A DNA stretch of 64,000 nt from Candidatus Cryptobacteroides intestinavium (GTDB lineage Bacteria; Bacteroidota; Bacteroidia; Bacteroidales; UBA932), in contig JADIMI010000007.1 of NCBI GenBank assembly GCA_017694845.1, forward strand, positions 1 through 64,000. The letters are read 5' to 3'. The translations under genes were made by a program, and so were the position numbers. Below, piece by piece: positions 8,147 through 17,254 of this stretch. Within the stretch, counting starts at the first letter, position 1. Every line of letters starts with the position of its first letter. The notes beneath the pieces were generated by a model that worked only from the letters and a program-made list of their open reading frames with translations, had not been told where the DNA came from and did not search any database.

Positions 8147-9445
8147 TTACAGGCTCCAGGTCCCGCGCATCGGCTGGTCGACAAGACGGTTAGCCTCCTC
8201 GTCTCCGATGAAAAGCTGAGTCACAGGATCGAACCGGAGTGTCCTGCCGAGACGCAGGGCGCACACTCCCATATTGACTATCGTCGAACTGTGGTAGCCA
8301 TTGTCCTCATTGAGTGCGAAATGCTTGCGGCTCCTTACGCAATCTATGAAATCAGTGTTCTGTGGAGCCGGATCCGGCATCTCCGAAATCAGTTCCATTA
8401 CATCAGGTATCGTACACTCGAAGCCTTTGTACACCTTGCCTTTCGGACCCTCGATGTACGGGACTTTCCCTTTGCTCTCGAATCCTTCCCCCTCGAGGAT
8501 GATCCGGCATCCGTCTTCGTATGTATAGGTGATGCTCCGCCATATCCCCACTGCATCCGGATGCTGCTGCGGCGCGTCCACCTCCACCTTTACCGGGAAG
8601 GTATCATCCTTTCCGAGGATATACTGCACAGGGTCGATGTAATGCTGTCCCATATCGGCCAGCCCGCCGCCGTCATAGTCCCAGTACCCGCGGAAGGTCT
8701 GGTGCACACGGTGAGGGTTGTACGGCTTGTACGGTGCCGGGCCGAGCCACATATCATAGTCAAGGGCGGCCGGAACCGGCTGAGGCACGAGATTTTCCCT
8801 CCCAGTCCAGAAGAACTTCCACGTAAACCCTGTCGCACCGGAGATCCTCACTGTCAACGGCCAGCCGAGCAGTCCGCTGTCGACCAGCTTCTTCAGAGGC
8901 TCCACCGTCGTCCCAAGGCCATAGAACGTGTCCTGGAAGCGGAACCACGTGTTCAGGCGGAAGATCCTCCCGTTGCGTCTCACCGCCTCTCGCACACGCC
9001 TGCCTTCTCCTATCGTTCGCGTCATTGGCTTCTCGCAGAATATGTCCTTGCCAGCATTCGCTGCCTCGACGGCCATCAGACCGTGCCAGTGAGGCGGTGT
9101 CGCAATATGGACTATGTCGACGTTCGGGTCATGGATCAGGTCACGGTAGTCCTTGTACGTCTGCAGGGTCTGTCCGAACTTCTGCTTCCCCAGCTCGACG
9201 GCTCCCTTCAGATGGTCGGAGTCGACATCACAGATCGCCACAAGACGGCATCTCTCATCGCTCGAGAAATGATGGCCGGACTTTCCGATCCCTCCGACTC
9301 CGATTACACCCTTGGTCAGCTGGTCGCTCGGTGCGACATACCGCCTGTCTCCGTTCATCGCTCCGAGGACGTGCCTCGGCAATATTGTGAACAAGGCCGC
9401 TCCTGCTCCGGCCTTCTTCAGAAAACTTCTTCTGCTCTTGTCCAT
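8147..9445 (-). CDS. Gfo/Idh/MocA family oxidoreductase with Tat signal
   Basis: A 432-residue NAD(P)-dependent sugar oxidoreductase that is exported. The N-terminus DKSRRSFLKKAGAGAALFTIL is a Tat signal. The nucleotide-binding region reads GVIGVGGIGKSGHH, and the family EKP motif is present in GKDIFCEKPMTR. The C-terminal half has the large beta-sheet substrate domain (WDYDGGGLADMGQHYIDPVQ). Tat export of this family in Bacteroidales is common and implies the cofactor is carried in tightly bound form. Followed by the DUF1080 protein after a REP array, which suggests the two act on the same 3-keto-glycoside in the periplasm. A TATATTTG promoter element lies 21 bp upstream. Confidence 0.92.
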   Translation of the reverse strand: MDKSRRSFLKKAGAGAALFTILPRHVLGAMNGDRRYVAPSDQLTKGVIGVGGIGKSGHHFSSDERCRLVAICDVDSDHLKGAVELGKQKFGQTLQTYKDYRDLIHDPNVDIVHIATPPHWHGLMAVEAANAGKDIFCEKPMTRTIGEGRRVREAVRRNGRIFRLNTWFRFQDTFYGLGTTVEPLKKLVDSGLLGWPLTVRISGATGFTWKFFWTGRENLVPQPVPAALDYDMWLGPAPYKPYNPHRVHQTFRGYWDYDGGGLADMGQHYIDPVQYILGKDDTFPVKVEVDAPQQHPDAVGIWRSITYTYEDGCRIILEGEGFESKGKVPYIEGPKGKVYKGFECTIPDVMELISEMPDPAPQNTDFIDCVRSRKHFALNEDNGYHSSTIVNMGVCALRLGRTLRFDPVTQLFIGDEEANRLVDQPMRGTWSL

Positions 9446-9466
9446 ATCATTAAATATTAATTTCTA

Positions 9467-9474
9467 CAAATATA
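9467..9474 (-). promoter_or_regulatory. Predicted -7 element TATATTTG for the oxidoreductase gene
   Basis: On the minus strand TATATTTG matches TAnnTTTG and ends 21 nt before the ATG. The surrounding 70 bp is AT-rich and non-coding. No clear -33 box. Confidence 0.5.
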
Positions 9475-9516
9475 CGTAAAGTTATCATATTAAGAAGCTT
9501 GATTCAAGACACTTCC

Positions 9517-11706
9517 CTACTCTTTCACACAGCGGACATTCCAGCCGGCGCCGAGATACGCATTGAAAGAAGTCGTGGTCCCGTAATCTGTCCGGTACGG
9601 TACATTTTCAGATACATTGGCAATGGAAATGAAAGCTGTTCCATTATCGATAGAACTGATCAGGCTGCCTCCGAATGCGGCCTGTCTCTGTCCGCTGTCA
9701 GGAACATATATATCCATCGATGCGCTGTAATATCCGTGCCAGCCGGAGACATCATTGAGATCAGAGAAGCTCCAGGCAGCACGCGGCATCACCTTCCAGC
9801 CGGGAGGACAAGGGTCATAGACAGTCTTGACATTGTCACTCGCCTCTCCCTGTGGATCCTTGTCCGGATTACCCCACAGATATTTCCAGACCCTGGCATT
9901 CTCTGTTCCGGAAAGATCACTGCGCGTCCAGTTATAGTCATCCTTTGCGATGTCGCTTCCCGACCAGCACATCCATCGGTACGGATACCTGACAGACTCC
10001 TCGACAGCCTGGTCTACAGTGAATGTATTTCCGAGCGCTGAAGACAGCTGATGACAGTTGGCTGCTGCATCGGTACCGAAAATCAGGTCAGAGAAACCCA
10101 ATGTCTGCTTGTCCGCAGCCTGTCTTAAAGCCTCGACCGGAGTATGCGTCGGGAGTCCCCAGCTTCTGTCTCCTCCCGTAACGCCCGATACCGCAACATA
10201 TTCAGCTGCCGCAGGGAACGGGTCCTTGCGTCCCCACTGGTAGTAGTTGCCTATCGCCCAGGCTTCCTCCGGTGTTCCCCGAACTTCGGGTCCGGCGGAG
10301 GCACCGAGGTTACGGTCCATCATTACATAGCCGTTGGCGGCAGGCCTGGATGCGGAGTCTGCATTATAGCAATTGCCTGCCGCCCAGATGTTCCAGCTCC
10401 ATAGAATCGTGCCTTCCGAATCGTATGCCGCAAGGAGTGCATTTCCTGTCACGTATTCCGCCGGAGTGGTGAAGCTGGCCATACCTGTCTCCGGATCGTA
10501 GCTGACGCTTCCGATGACCACAGGACTTTCATTGATATAACCATCCGCTGTCTTCGGGGTATTGTACCATACCAGACCGACGGACGCAGGCGCGATCTCG
10601 AGATCCGGTGCCGTATAGCTGCGTGTTATCTGCGTGCCATCTGACTCCGACCAGGTGAACGACCGCTCAATACCGTTCCCCTTGACCGTCGCATCAAAGG
10701 TATATGTCGTCGCAGGATAGGAAACTATGTAGGTGTTGGCAGTGCCATCCGCACTCAGGTCTACAGTCGCCGCATCATCCGGATTCACTTCCAGACCGGC
10801 ATAAGTCATATAATATGTATCGCCTGCAAGAAAACCTCCCTCAGGGGCGGCCTTGCCTTCTGCGACAGTATATTCGTTGCCGTTTATGACAGCCTTGACG
10901 GTGAAAGTCTTGCCGGCATGACCCGGAGTAATGAACATCTGCCATATGGAAACGGAGCAGGGCTGTATCATCTGACTTCCGGAAAGCGTGATGCCGCTGG
11001 TGGAAGTACCGGCTGCCGGTATGACTGTCCCGGTCCTGAGATCGACTGTGGAACCCTCTCCAAGAGAGACTGTCTCCGTATCATCATCGCAGCTGAATAT
11101 GAGTTCATCCACAATCGCAGGGCGGTCGGTGGAGAGACGGATTTCAAGTATCGAAAACAGGTGGGAGAATTTCAGATCTATCATCTGTGACTCATATTCC
11201 TCACCGGTAAACTGTATATCTTCCGCCTTTGCATACATAAAATCGAGGGCCGCAAATTCTCCCTGAGGACGGGCCGGATCGAATTTCTGTTCTGCAGGAA
11301 GAGTGACAGGGACAGCTCCGGCATCTGCGATATTCCCTTCAGTGTACGGATAGTAGGCATAGAAACTGTGACTGCCCGGTGCCTTACTGATAATCATATC
11401 CGAGGATATGGCAGTAAAAACGGCATTCTGCCCTGCCGCTGTATTCTGATAGCCATAGTTGGCTGCGACGGACACACCATCCGCCACACAGAATACACCG
11501 ATCCTGTCTTTATCGGCCCACTGCACCGTGACGGACTCTTCGGTGTCCTCATACGAGGTCCGGGTTCCTGCAAGGCGCTCCACGGAACCGGAGAATCTGA
11601 CTGCATCCTCCGGCATTGCAGGCGCTGTATATTCTGTTATTTCTTCCTTTGCACACGCTGTCGCAAAAAGAACGGACAGTGCGGCAAGATACGATGTATA
11701 TTTCAT
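9517..11706 (-). CDS. Fimbrillin-like lipoprotein with FISUMP domain (paralogue 1)
   Basis: About 729 residues. I start at the ATG giving KYTSYLAALSVLFATAC, a lipoprotein signal with the lipid Cys at TAC; the ORF track adds four residues. Residues about 35-270 resemble the Mfa-like/fimbrillin-like fold (FSGSVERL, SFYAYYPYTEG, FMYAKAEDIQF, LKFSHLFSILEIRL). A middle beta-rich module begins at VDLSADGTANTYIV, and the C-terminal half is FISUMP-like (DRNLGASAGPE, GNYYQWGRKDPFP, YDPCPPGWKVMP) ending at NVRCVKE. Such proteins are surface or fimbria-associated in Bacteroidales. It is the last of three tandem paralogues; its middle and C-terminal modules are strikingly close to those of the 14245-17088 protein. 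It lacks the DxF-K-W tail of the other two. Export and surface location are inferred. Confidence 0.82.
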   Translation of the reverse strand: MKYTSYLAALSVLFATACAKEEITEYTAPAMPEDAVRFSGSVERLAGTRTSYEDTEESVTVQWADKDRIGVFCVADGVSVAANYGYQNTAAGQNAVFTAISSDMIISKAPGSHSFYAYYPYTEGNIADAGAVPVTLPAEQKFDPARPQGEFAALDFMYAKAEDIQFTGEEYESQMIDLKFSHLFSILEIRLSTDRPAIVDELIFSCDDDTETVSLGEGSTVDLRTGTVIPAAGTSTSGITLSGSQMIQPCSVSIWQMFITPGHAGKTFTVKAVINGNEYTVAEGKAAPEGGFLAGDTYYMTYAGLEVNPDDAATVDLSADGTANTYIVSYPATTYTFDATVKGNGIERSFTWSESDGTQITRSYTAPDLEIAPASVGLVWYNTPKTADGYINESPVVIGSVSYDPETGMASFTTPAEYVTGNALLAAYDSEGTILWSWNIWAAGNCYNADSASRPAANGYVMMDRNLGASAGPEVRGTPEEAWAIGNYYQWGRKDPFPAAAEYVAVSGVTGGDRSWGLPTHTPVEALRQAADKQTLGFSDLIFGTDAAANCHQLSSALGNTFTVDQAVEESVRYPYRWMCWSGSDIAKDDYNWTRSDLSGTENARVWKYLWGNPDKDPQGEASDNVKTVYDPCPPGWKVMPRAAWSFSDLNDVSGWHGYYSASMDIYVPDSGQRQAAFGGSLISSIDNGTAFISIANVSENVPYRTDYGTTTSFNAYLGAGWNVRCVKE

Positions 11707-11740
11707 TTTGTATTGCATTATGTTGTCTTTTCTTGGTTTT

Positions 11741-11812
11741 CAGATTCTTCGCTTCGCTCAGAATGACAATCAGCTTCGCTCAGAATGACAATCAGCTTCG
11801 CTCAGAATGACA
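11741..11812 (-). repeat. REP-like array immediately 3' of paralogue 2
   Basis: One full hairpin CAGATTCTTCGCTTCGCTCAGAATGACA (stem ATTCT/AGAAT), then two repeats of about 22 bp, AGCTTCGCTCAGAATGACAATC. The array ends exactly at the stop codon of the minus-strand gene. Confidence 0.85.
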
Positions 11813-14146
11813 TTACCACTCCTTCTTGTCGAAGTTGTCAAGCTGTCCGTCAGGCAGTGCCTGGCCGACAGGAATCTTCATACAGCGCACGGCACAGCCT
11901 CTTGCAGTGTTTTCAGAATACGTTCTGCTTTCGACAGTAATATCAGGAATGACCACCTGATTTCCCGAGAAATAATTCCATTCTGCATTGAACCGGCCTA
12001 TGGCAGCATCGTAGGATCCATCAAACCAATAGCTTCCTCCGACATAACCGTTGCAGGAACCGATGTAACTGGTCGGCGATCCGTTGGTGTTGTGCCACCA
12101 CTCTCCTCCGGTGAACGGTATATAGAACCGGCCATCTATCAGGGCTCCCCTGCCTTCAGGCGACACTTCCGCCACTTCCTCGGATTCATTGTCCGTAAGG
12201 ACGTTCCATGCAGCCTTGCTCATCACTTTATATCCAGGAGGACAAGGGTCGTAGATCGTTTTGACACCGATCGGGTCACTATGGTCCGGATTACCCCATG
12301 CCGCCTTCGCTCCCGGCAGATACTGCCCGTCCTTATTCAGCCAGAGATGCGGGTTCTCCGTACCTGTATACAGGACATCCTCCGCTGTCAGGGAACCTGC
12401 GGAGATGCACAGAGATGCATCGTTGGCAAAGATATTGCCTTCCGTCACCCTGCCGTACGCCTCATACGGACCGACACGGAGTGATTCTATCGGTGTAAAG
12501 CCTGGGGCGAACCACAGACCTGTCATTACATTGGTAATCGCGCTCGTATAGTCAGGAAGTCCAGGGAACGGATCCTTTCTTCCCCATTGGTATACATTTC
12601 CGGTCGTCGATGCCAGAGTGACATAATTGACTCCGCTTCCTGTCCCTGCATCCGATGGGTCTATAAGCGCTCCCAGATCCCTGGTCATAAACGTATAGTC
12701 CCCTTTGGTGAACTGGCTGGATGCATCTGCAGGATCATATCCATCCGTAATCACCAGGTTCCAGCTCCACAGCACCTTGCTGGTGATCTGACGTGTCACC
12801 GGATCTACATCCACCGTCCCGTAATCTACATCATCTTCAAATGCAGCCACCAGGATATTTCCCGGATTCAATGTTTCAGGAGTCTTGAAATAGATATACC
12901 CGTCCGGAGCCAGTACAAGCGTCGACAGATCAATCGGAGAGTCAGTATGGGACCACGGTCCATATTGTGTCTGAAGTCTTGTATACCAGAGCACCAGTGC
13001 GCTCTTCGGTGCAATGGCGATGTCCTCTTCGGTATATGGCAGTCCTTCGAGATCAGGGACGGCACCGTTACCCTTGACATCCGCACGGAAGCGGTAGATT
13101 GTATTAGGAGCCGTGACGTAGTAGCAGTTGGCAGTGGCATCGGCGCTCAGGTCAGTCACCGGCTCGGCATCTTCAGGTGCAATATAAAGGCCATCGACAG
13201 TCACCACGTATGTCCTGCCTCCGACAAGACCTCCTTCAGGGACCACAAGCGGCTGGTCCATCTTATATTCATTGCCGTTGACCTCGGCTATGATATCGAA
13301 AGACCTGCCTGCATGCCCCGGGGATATGAGCATCTGATATGATACGTACTGTCCTATCATAGAACTGAGGCTGCCTTCAAGACGGATCTCGTTCGTGGCA
13401 TTGGCCGCAGTGATGGTCCTTGTAGTGAGGTCTACAGTGGAACCTTCTCCGAAAGAGACCGCCTCACCCTGTTCAGTGCAGCGGAAGACAAGCGCATCCA
13501 TCTTCACAAACTCCGTAGTACGGATATTCACCTGAAGCACAGGGAAAAGATGATGGAAATCAAGAGCGACCGGCTGATCTTCCCCCACTTCTGCCCGGGT
13601 CTGGTCCTGAGCCTCCGCATACATAAAGTCGATATCGGAGAAATAGTCTATAGGCGCAGATGAGAGCCATTGCTGGACTGCAGGCAGCTCTACCGGCACA
13701 GCCCTCGGATCCGCATCGCTGCCCGAGGACGTCTTCTTATATGGATAATAGGCATAAAAATCATGCGGAGTGGACTCATCGCTCCAGTATGCCACTTCCT
13801 CCGGAAGAAGATATTCTGAAAAGTCAGCTGTCCTGGAACTGCCGACGGTCCTGTTGCGGTATCCATAGTTGGCTGCAGTGAGTACGGGATTGTCACTTCC
13901 TTCACCGACCTCACAGAAAAGGCCGATCATATCCCCCGTAGACCACTGTACCGATATTCTGTCCGCCTGGTCTTCATATACGGTTCGGGTGGACGGGTCG
14001 TCTGTCCGTTCATCAGTCTCCACAGTGCCCGAGAAACAGATCCCGTCTATGTCAAGAGACTGCTGCAGTTCTTCCTGCAGTTCTTCCCTGGTGCATCCGG
14101 CCGACAGAAGCACGGCCAGTATGGTTATATATGGAATATATTTCAT
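11813..14146 (-). CDS. Fimbrillin-like lipoprotein with FISUMP domain (paralogue 2)
   Basis: A 777-residue lipoprotein. Signal KYIPYITILAVLLSAGC has a good lipobox (LSAGC). The N-terminal half is Mfa-like (ICFSGTVETDERTDD, ISVQWSTGDMIGLF, DFYAYYPYKKT, DFMYAEAQDQTR), then the shared module DLSADATANCYYVTAP, then a FISUMP-like C-terminus (MTRDLGALIDPSD, VYQWGRKDPFPG, YDPCPPGYKVMSKAAW). It is more diverged than the other two paralogues. The protein ends QLDNFDKKEW, a tail resembling that of paralogue 3. A run of ELQEELQQ after the lipid Cys is a likely flexible or coiled stretch. It is bordered on both sides by REP-like arrays. Probably exported to the surface as part of a fimbria-like or substrate-binding assembly; no direct evidence of partner. 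Confidence 0.82.
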   Translation of the reverse strand: MKYIPYITILAVLLSAGCTREELQEELQQSLDIDGICFSGTVETDERTDDPSTRTVYEDQADRISVQWSTGDMIGLFCEVGEGSDNPVLTAANYGYRNRTVGSSRTADFSEYLLPEEVAYWSDESTPHDFYAYYPYKKTSSGSDADPRAVPVELPAVQQWLSSAPIDYFSDIDFMYAEAQDQTRAEVGEDQPVALDFHHLFPVLQVNIRTTEFVKMDALVFRCTEQGEAVSFGEGSTVDLTTRTITAANATNEIRLEGSLSSMIGQYVSYQMLISPGHAGRSFDIIAEVNGNEYKMDQPLVVPEGGLVGGRTYVVTVDGLYIAPEDAEPVTDLSADATANCYYVTAPNTIYRFRADVKGNGAVPDLEGLPYTEEDIAIAPKSALVLWYTRLQTQYGPWSHTDSPIDLSTLVLAPDGYIYFKTPETLNPGNILVAAFEDDVDYGTVDVDPVTRQITSKVLWSWNLVITDGYDPADASSQFTKGDYTFMTRDLGALIDPSDAGTGSGVNYVTLASTTGNVYQWGRKDPFPGLPDYTSAITNVMTGLWFAPGFTPIESLRVGPYEAYGRVTEGNIFANDASLCISAGSLTAEDVLYTGTENPHLWLNKDGQYLPGAKAAWGNPDHSDPIGVKTIYDPCPPGYKVMSKAAWNVLTDNESEEVAEVSPEGRGALIDGRFYIPFTGGEWWHNTNGSPTSYIGSCNGYVGGSYWFDGSYDAAIGRFNAEWNYFSGNQVVIPDITVESRTYSENTARGCAVRCMKIPVGQALPDGQLDNFDKKEW

Positions 14147-14168
14147 TGTCTTGTGTTTTTTTCTTTAT

Positions 14169-14240
14169 CAGATTCTTCGCTTCGCTCAGAATGACAGTAT
14201 GATTCGTTCAGAATGACAGTATGATTCGCTCAGAATGACA
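14169..14240 (-). repeat. REP-like array immediately 3' of paralogue 3
   Basis: A full hairpin CAGATTCTTCGCTTCGCTCAGAATGACA plus two tandem units GATTCGYTCAGAATGACAGTAT. It ends about 4 bp from the stop codon of the upstream minus-strand gene, in the same sense orientation as the other 3'-end copies. Confidence 0.85.
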
Positions 14241-14244
14241 GTAA

Positions 14245-17088
14245 TCAGTTCCAGTCCTCCTTCTCGAAATCATCCACATTCCCTCCTGGATTTGACGAAT
14301 TCTGGACATACATTGCCTTCTGGAGCGCCTCTACGAAGACCGGTCCCATCACCGTCTCGAAACAGCCGGCATTAGGATGGACATCATCATTCCTGTATTC
14401 CTGCTTCAATGCCCCGTTCTCATCCACGAGGACAGAATAATAGTCGACATAGACGAATCCGTTCTCCTCGCAGTATGCCTTTATAAGTTCATTGAGATGT
14501 CTGATGCGAGGTATTACCGGATTTTCTTCATTCCAGGCATCATCCAGCCAGCCTATCCGGCCTGCAGGAGGCGTGGAGCCTATCATCACCTTTATTCCCC
14601 AGGAAGCTGCCTGTTCAGCCATTGTCCTGATGTTTTCGAAGATTTCCTCCTCTATAGGGATATCAGGCTCATTGTCATTATTGGCCATATCGTTGATACC
14701 TCCCATAATATGTACGACCTTAGGATCATTGGCTATGGCCTGGGAGAAGAACCGGGTGACAAAATTCGCGGTCGTAGTTCCATCCGCACCGAATGCGATG
14801 CAGTTATGGTCAGGGAAGAATGTCGGAACATAGCTGTTCCACGTCCTCGTAATGGAGTCTCCGATAAGTACACAGGCCGGACCTGAATGAGACAGCGAAA
14901 GGCTTCCGGTATCATCCTTGACGCAACGTACATTATAGCCTGCACCAAGATATGAATTGGCTGTCGATGCTCCCCACTGGTTCGCCTGCCACTGGTTATC
15001 TGACGTCACGTTGGCTGTCTCAAGGAACATTGTCCCTCCGGTAAGCGCCTGAATGAGGCTTCCTCCGAAACTTGCCTGCCTCTGACCGGTACAAGGGAAA
15101 TAGAATCCTGTCTTTTCACTGTAATAGCCGTTGTCCAGCGTCGTAAGGTTCGCCGCTGCAAAGACGTATGCTTCACGGGGCATCACTTTCCAGCCAGGAG
15201 GGCAAGGGTCATAGATTGTCTTGAGATTGTCCGCTTCCTCCGAACCGTATTCAGGATCCACGGCCGGGCAGCCCCACAGATAGCGCCATACCTTGGCATT
15301 GCCGGTTCCGGAAAGGCTTCCGCTGCGGGTCCAGTTATAGTTGTCGTTGGTACAGTTGCTTTCGGATGCAGACATCCATCTGTAAGGATATCTTATGGAT
15401 GCTTCCACCGCCTGGTCGACTGTATAGCTGTTTCCCAAAGCTCCCGAGAGCTGATAACAGTTGGCCGCTGCATCCGTACCGAAAATCAGGTCATTGAAGC
15501 CGAGTGTCTGCCGGTCCGCACTCTGCCGGTATTCTTCGACCGGTGTATGCGCAGGAAGTCCCCAGCTGCCCGTAGTTGAGCCGAGACTTGATTTCACCCC
15601 GCTGTTTGCCACATATTCAGCCGCTGCCGGGAACGGATCCTTGCGCCCCCACTGATAGTAATTGCCGACAGCGAGCACGGCCTGCTCCGCCGGAGAGTGC
15701 ATGACCTCCGGACCGGCAGCGGCTCCGAGATTCCTGTCCATCATAATATACCGTCCGGCACGGCCTGCCGATGCATCAGGATCATAGTTCTCCGCCGCCC
15801 AGATATTCCAGCTCCAGAGTATTTCCCCTCTGTCATCATATGCAGCCAGAAGCACATTGCCCGGCACGAACGGATCCGGAGTAGTGAAGAACACCATACC
15901 GAGTTCATATTTCAGTGATTCCAGCACTATAGGACATCTGTCCGCATAGCCATCGGCTGTCTTCGGAGTATTGTACCATACCACCCTTACATCCGCAGGA
16001 TTGATATCAAGATCCGAATATGAACGGGTTATCTCAGTGCCATCGCTCTCTGTCCAGGTGAAAGTCCTCGGCACCCCGTTCCCCTTGACCGTAGCACTGA
16101 ATCTGTACTGTGCCCCGGCCTTCGACACTATATATGTGTTGGCTGTTCCATCTGCACACAGATCCTCTGAATTCTCATAGCCATCCGAGCCCTTGTACTC
16201 GAAATCGACCGGATACGTTGTCAGTGTACCGGCATTGATACCGCCATCAGGAACGGCAAGGTCACCGAGAGAGACAGACTTGTCAGTGCCGTATTCCATA
16301 TCCAGAGAGAGGACAAGCCCCCTGGCAAGGGGATTTACTGCAAAATAGACGGTCACCGGTTCCCCGTAGATACTGACAGGTTCCGTAAAGTCATACTCGA
16401 TCTTATTTGACGGACTCACCGAAGAATCCCATGTGACAGTGCCGTCGACAAGATTGAGCACGCCCCCTTCAGATGCCAGACCGACACCCTGGTCTGCAGT
16501 GAGTGTAAGTTTCCTGGCAGATGGAACAGGGACATTGGACGTGATGTCCAGCCTTATGATCGCCGCTACGCTCGAGAAGTCAAGAGGGATATCCCGGACA
16601 GCCGGATCCACTTCCATTGATGATGCATACAGATTGAGATTCTCTTTCACGGAAGCCGTCTCTCCCGGTCTGCCTCCCTGTCTGGAAGAAACGGCGACAG
16701 GAATGGAGGTATAGTCATCGACAGAAGCCCTGTACGGATAGTAGGCGTAGATATCCCGCACTCCTGCGTCGGTCCCGTCCCATTCAATACCCTTGTCTCT
16801 GGATGGGCTGATAAATCTCACGCTTCCGGCCTCGTTGGAATAGGCCGCATAATAGACATTGCTCTGCTCGACCCGGCCATCAGCTACAGTGAACAGTCCA
16901 ATACGGTCCACATCTGCTTCCCACAGCAGGTTGAAGGCCTCTTCCGACGAACCTGAAGCCGTAAAGGTCGCAGTCCCTGTGAAAGCGACAGCATCCGGAT
17001 TGTACTCAGGTCCTTTCAGTTCTTCTTTCCGGCAGGCGAAAAGAGCCGCTGCCGCAAGCAGAAATGTCAAGAGTCTCGATGCTTTCAT
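14245..17088 (-). CDS. Fimbrillin-like/FISUMP lipoprotein fused to an SGNH hydrolase (paralogue 3)
   Basis: About 947 residues. I move the start from 17133 to the ATG at 17088, giving the lipoprotein signal KASRLLTFLLAAAALFAC. Order: Mfa-like domain (about 30-300), shared module at SEDLCADGTANTYIVS, FISUMP-like domain (DRNLGAAAGPEV, YYQWGRKDPFP, YDPCPPGWKVMP, NVRCVKDD), then from about residue 739 an SGNH/GDSL hydrolase. All four blocks are visible: CVLIGDSITR (Ser), the Gly block FGADG, GGIND (Asn) and DDVHPN (Asp, His). The fold resembles acetyl-esterase or PAF-acetylhydrolase-like enzymes. The protein ends VDDFEKEDWN, a tail shared with paralogue 2. The enzyme probably deacylates a polymer at the cell surface; the adhesin-like part would place it. 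The substrate is unknown. I regard the fusion as real because no stop or frame change intervenes. Confidence 0.85.
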   Translation of the reverse strand: MKASRLLTFLLAAAALFACRKEELKGPEYNPDAVAFTGTATFTASGSSEEAFNLLWEADVDRIGLFTVADGRVEQSNVYYAAYSNEAGSVRFISPSRDKGIEWDGTDAGVRDIYAYYPYRASVDDYTSIPVAVSSRQGGRPGETASVKENLNLYASSMEVDPAVRDIPLDFSSVAAIIRLDITSNVPVPSARKLTLTADQGVGLASEGGVLNLVDGTVTWDSSVSPSNKIEYDFTEPVSIYGEPVTVYFAVNPLARGLVLSLDMEYGTDKSVSLGDLAVPDGGINAGTLTTYPVDFEYKGSDGYENSEDLCADGTANTYIVSKAGAQYRFSATVKGNGVPRTFTWTESDGTEITRSYSDLDINPADVRVVWYNTPKTADGYADRCPIVLESLKYELGMVFFTTPDPFVPGNVLLAAYDDRGEILWSWNIWAAENYDPDASAGRAGRYIMMDRNLGAAAGPEVMHSPAEQAVLAVGNYYQWGRKDPFPAAAEYVANSGVKSSLGSTTGSWGLPAHTPVEEYRQSADRQTLGFNDLIFGTDAAANCYQLSGALGNSYTVDQAVEASIRYPYRWMSASESNCTNDNYNWTRSGSLSGTGNAKVWRYLWGCPAVDPEYGSEEADNLKTIYDPCPPGWKVMPREAYVFAAANLTTLDNGYYSEKTGFYFPCTGQRQASFGGSLIQALTGGTMFLETANVTSDNQWQANQWGASTANSYLGAGYNVRCVKDDTGSLSLSHSGPACVLIGDSITRTWNSYVPTFFPDHNCIAFGADGTTTANFVTRFFSQAIANDPKVVHIMGGINDMANNDNEPDIPIEEEIFENIRTMAEQAASWGIKVMIGSTPPAGRIGWLDDAWNEENPVIPRIRHLNELIKAYCEENGFVYVDYYSVLVDENGALKQEYRNDDVHPNAGCFETVMGPVFVEALQKAMYVQNSSNPGGNVDDFEKEDWN

Positions 17089-17254
17089 AAATGTATCAGT
17101 TATTAGTGTTAAATCAATTATGCAGTTGAACAAATTTCTTAATTATTACTATGTATGGAGGATAAAATAATACATAAAAAGGCCAATTTCATTTTATCAC
17201 GGTCCATATTTCAATCATTTCATCGCCTTAGCCGCCATTATGAGGACAACGGCA
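17089..17254. other. AT-rich intergenic region, likely promoter of the FISUMP genes
   Basis: 166 bp between the PorV-like gene and paralogue 3, both on the minus strand. It is AT-rich and non-coding. I find no exact TAnnTTTG; the nearest is TACATTTA directly at the start codon. It probably holds the promoter of the FISUMP genes and the end of the SusCD operon. Confidence 0.35.

Noticed and set aside
8291-9460. 389-codon ORF on the plus strand
   Set aside because: Antisense to the Gfo/Idh/MocA gene, which has clear Tat, nucleotide-binding and EKP motifs.
8059-14240. Possible CRISPR-like direct repeats
   Set aside because: Units are 20-22 bp with no unique spacers of 30 bp, derived from a REP-like hairpin, and no cas genes are present.
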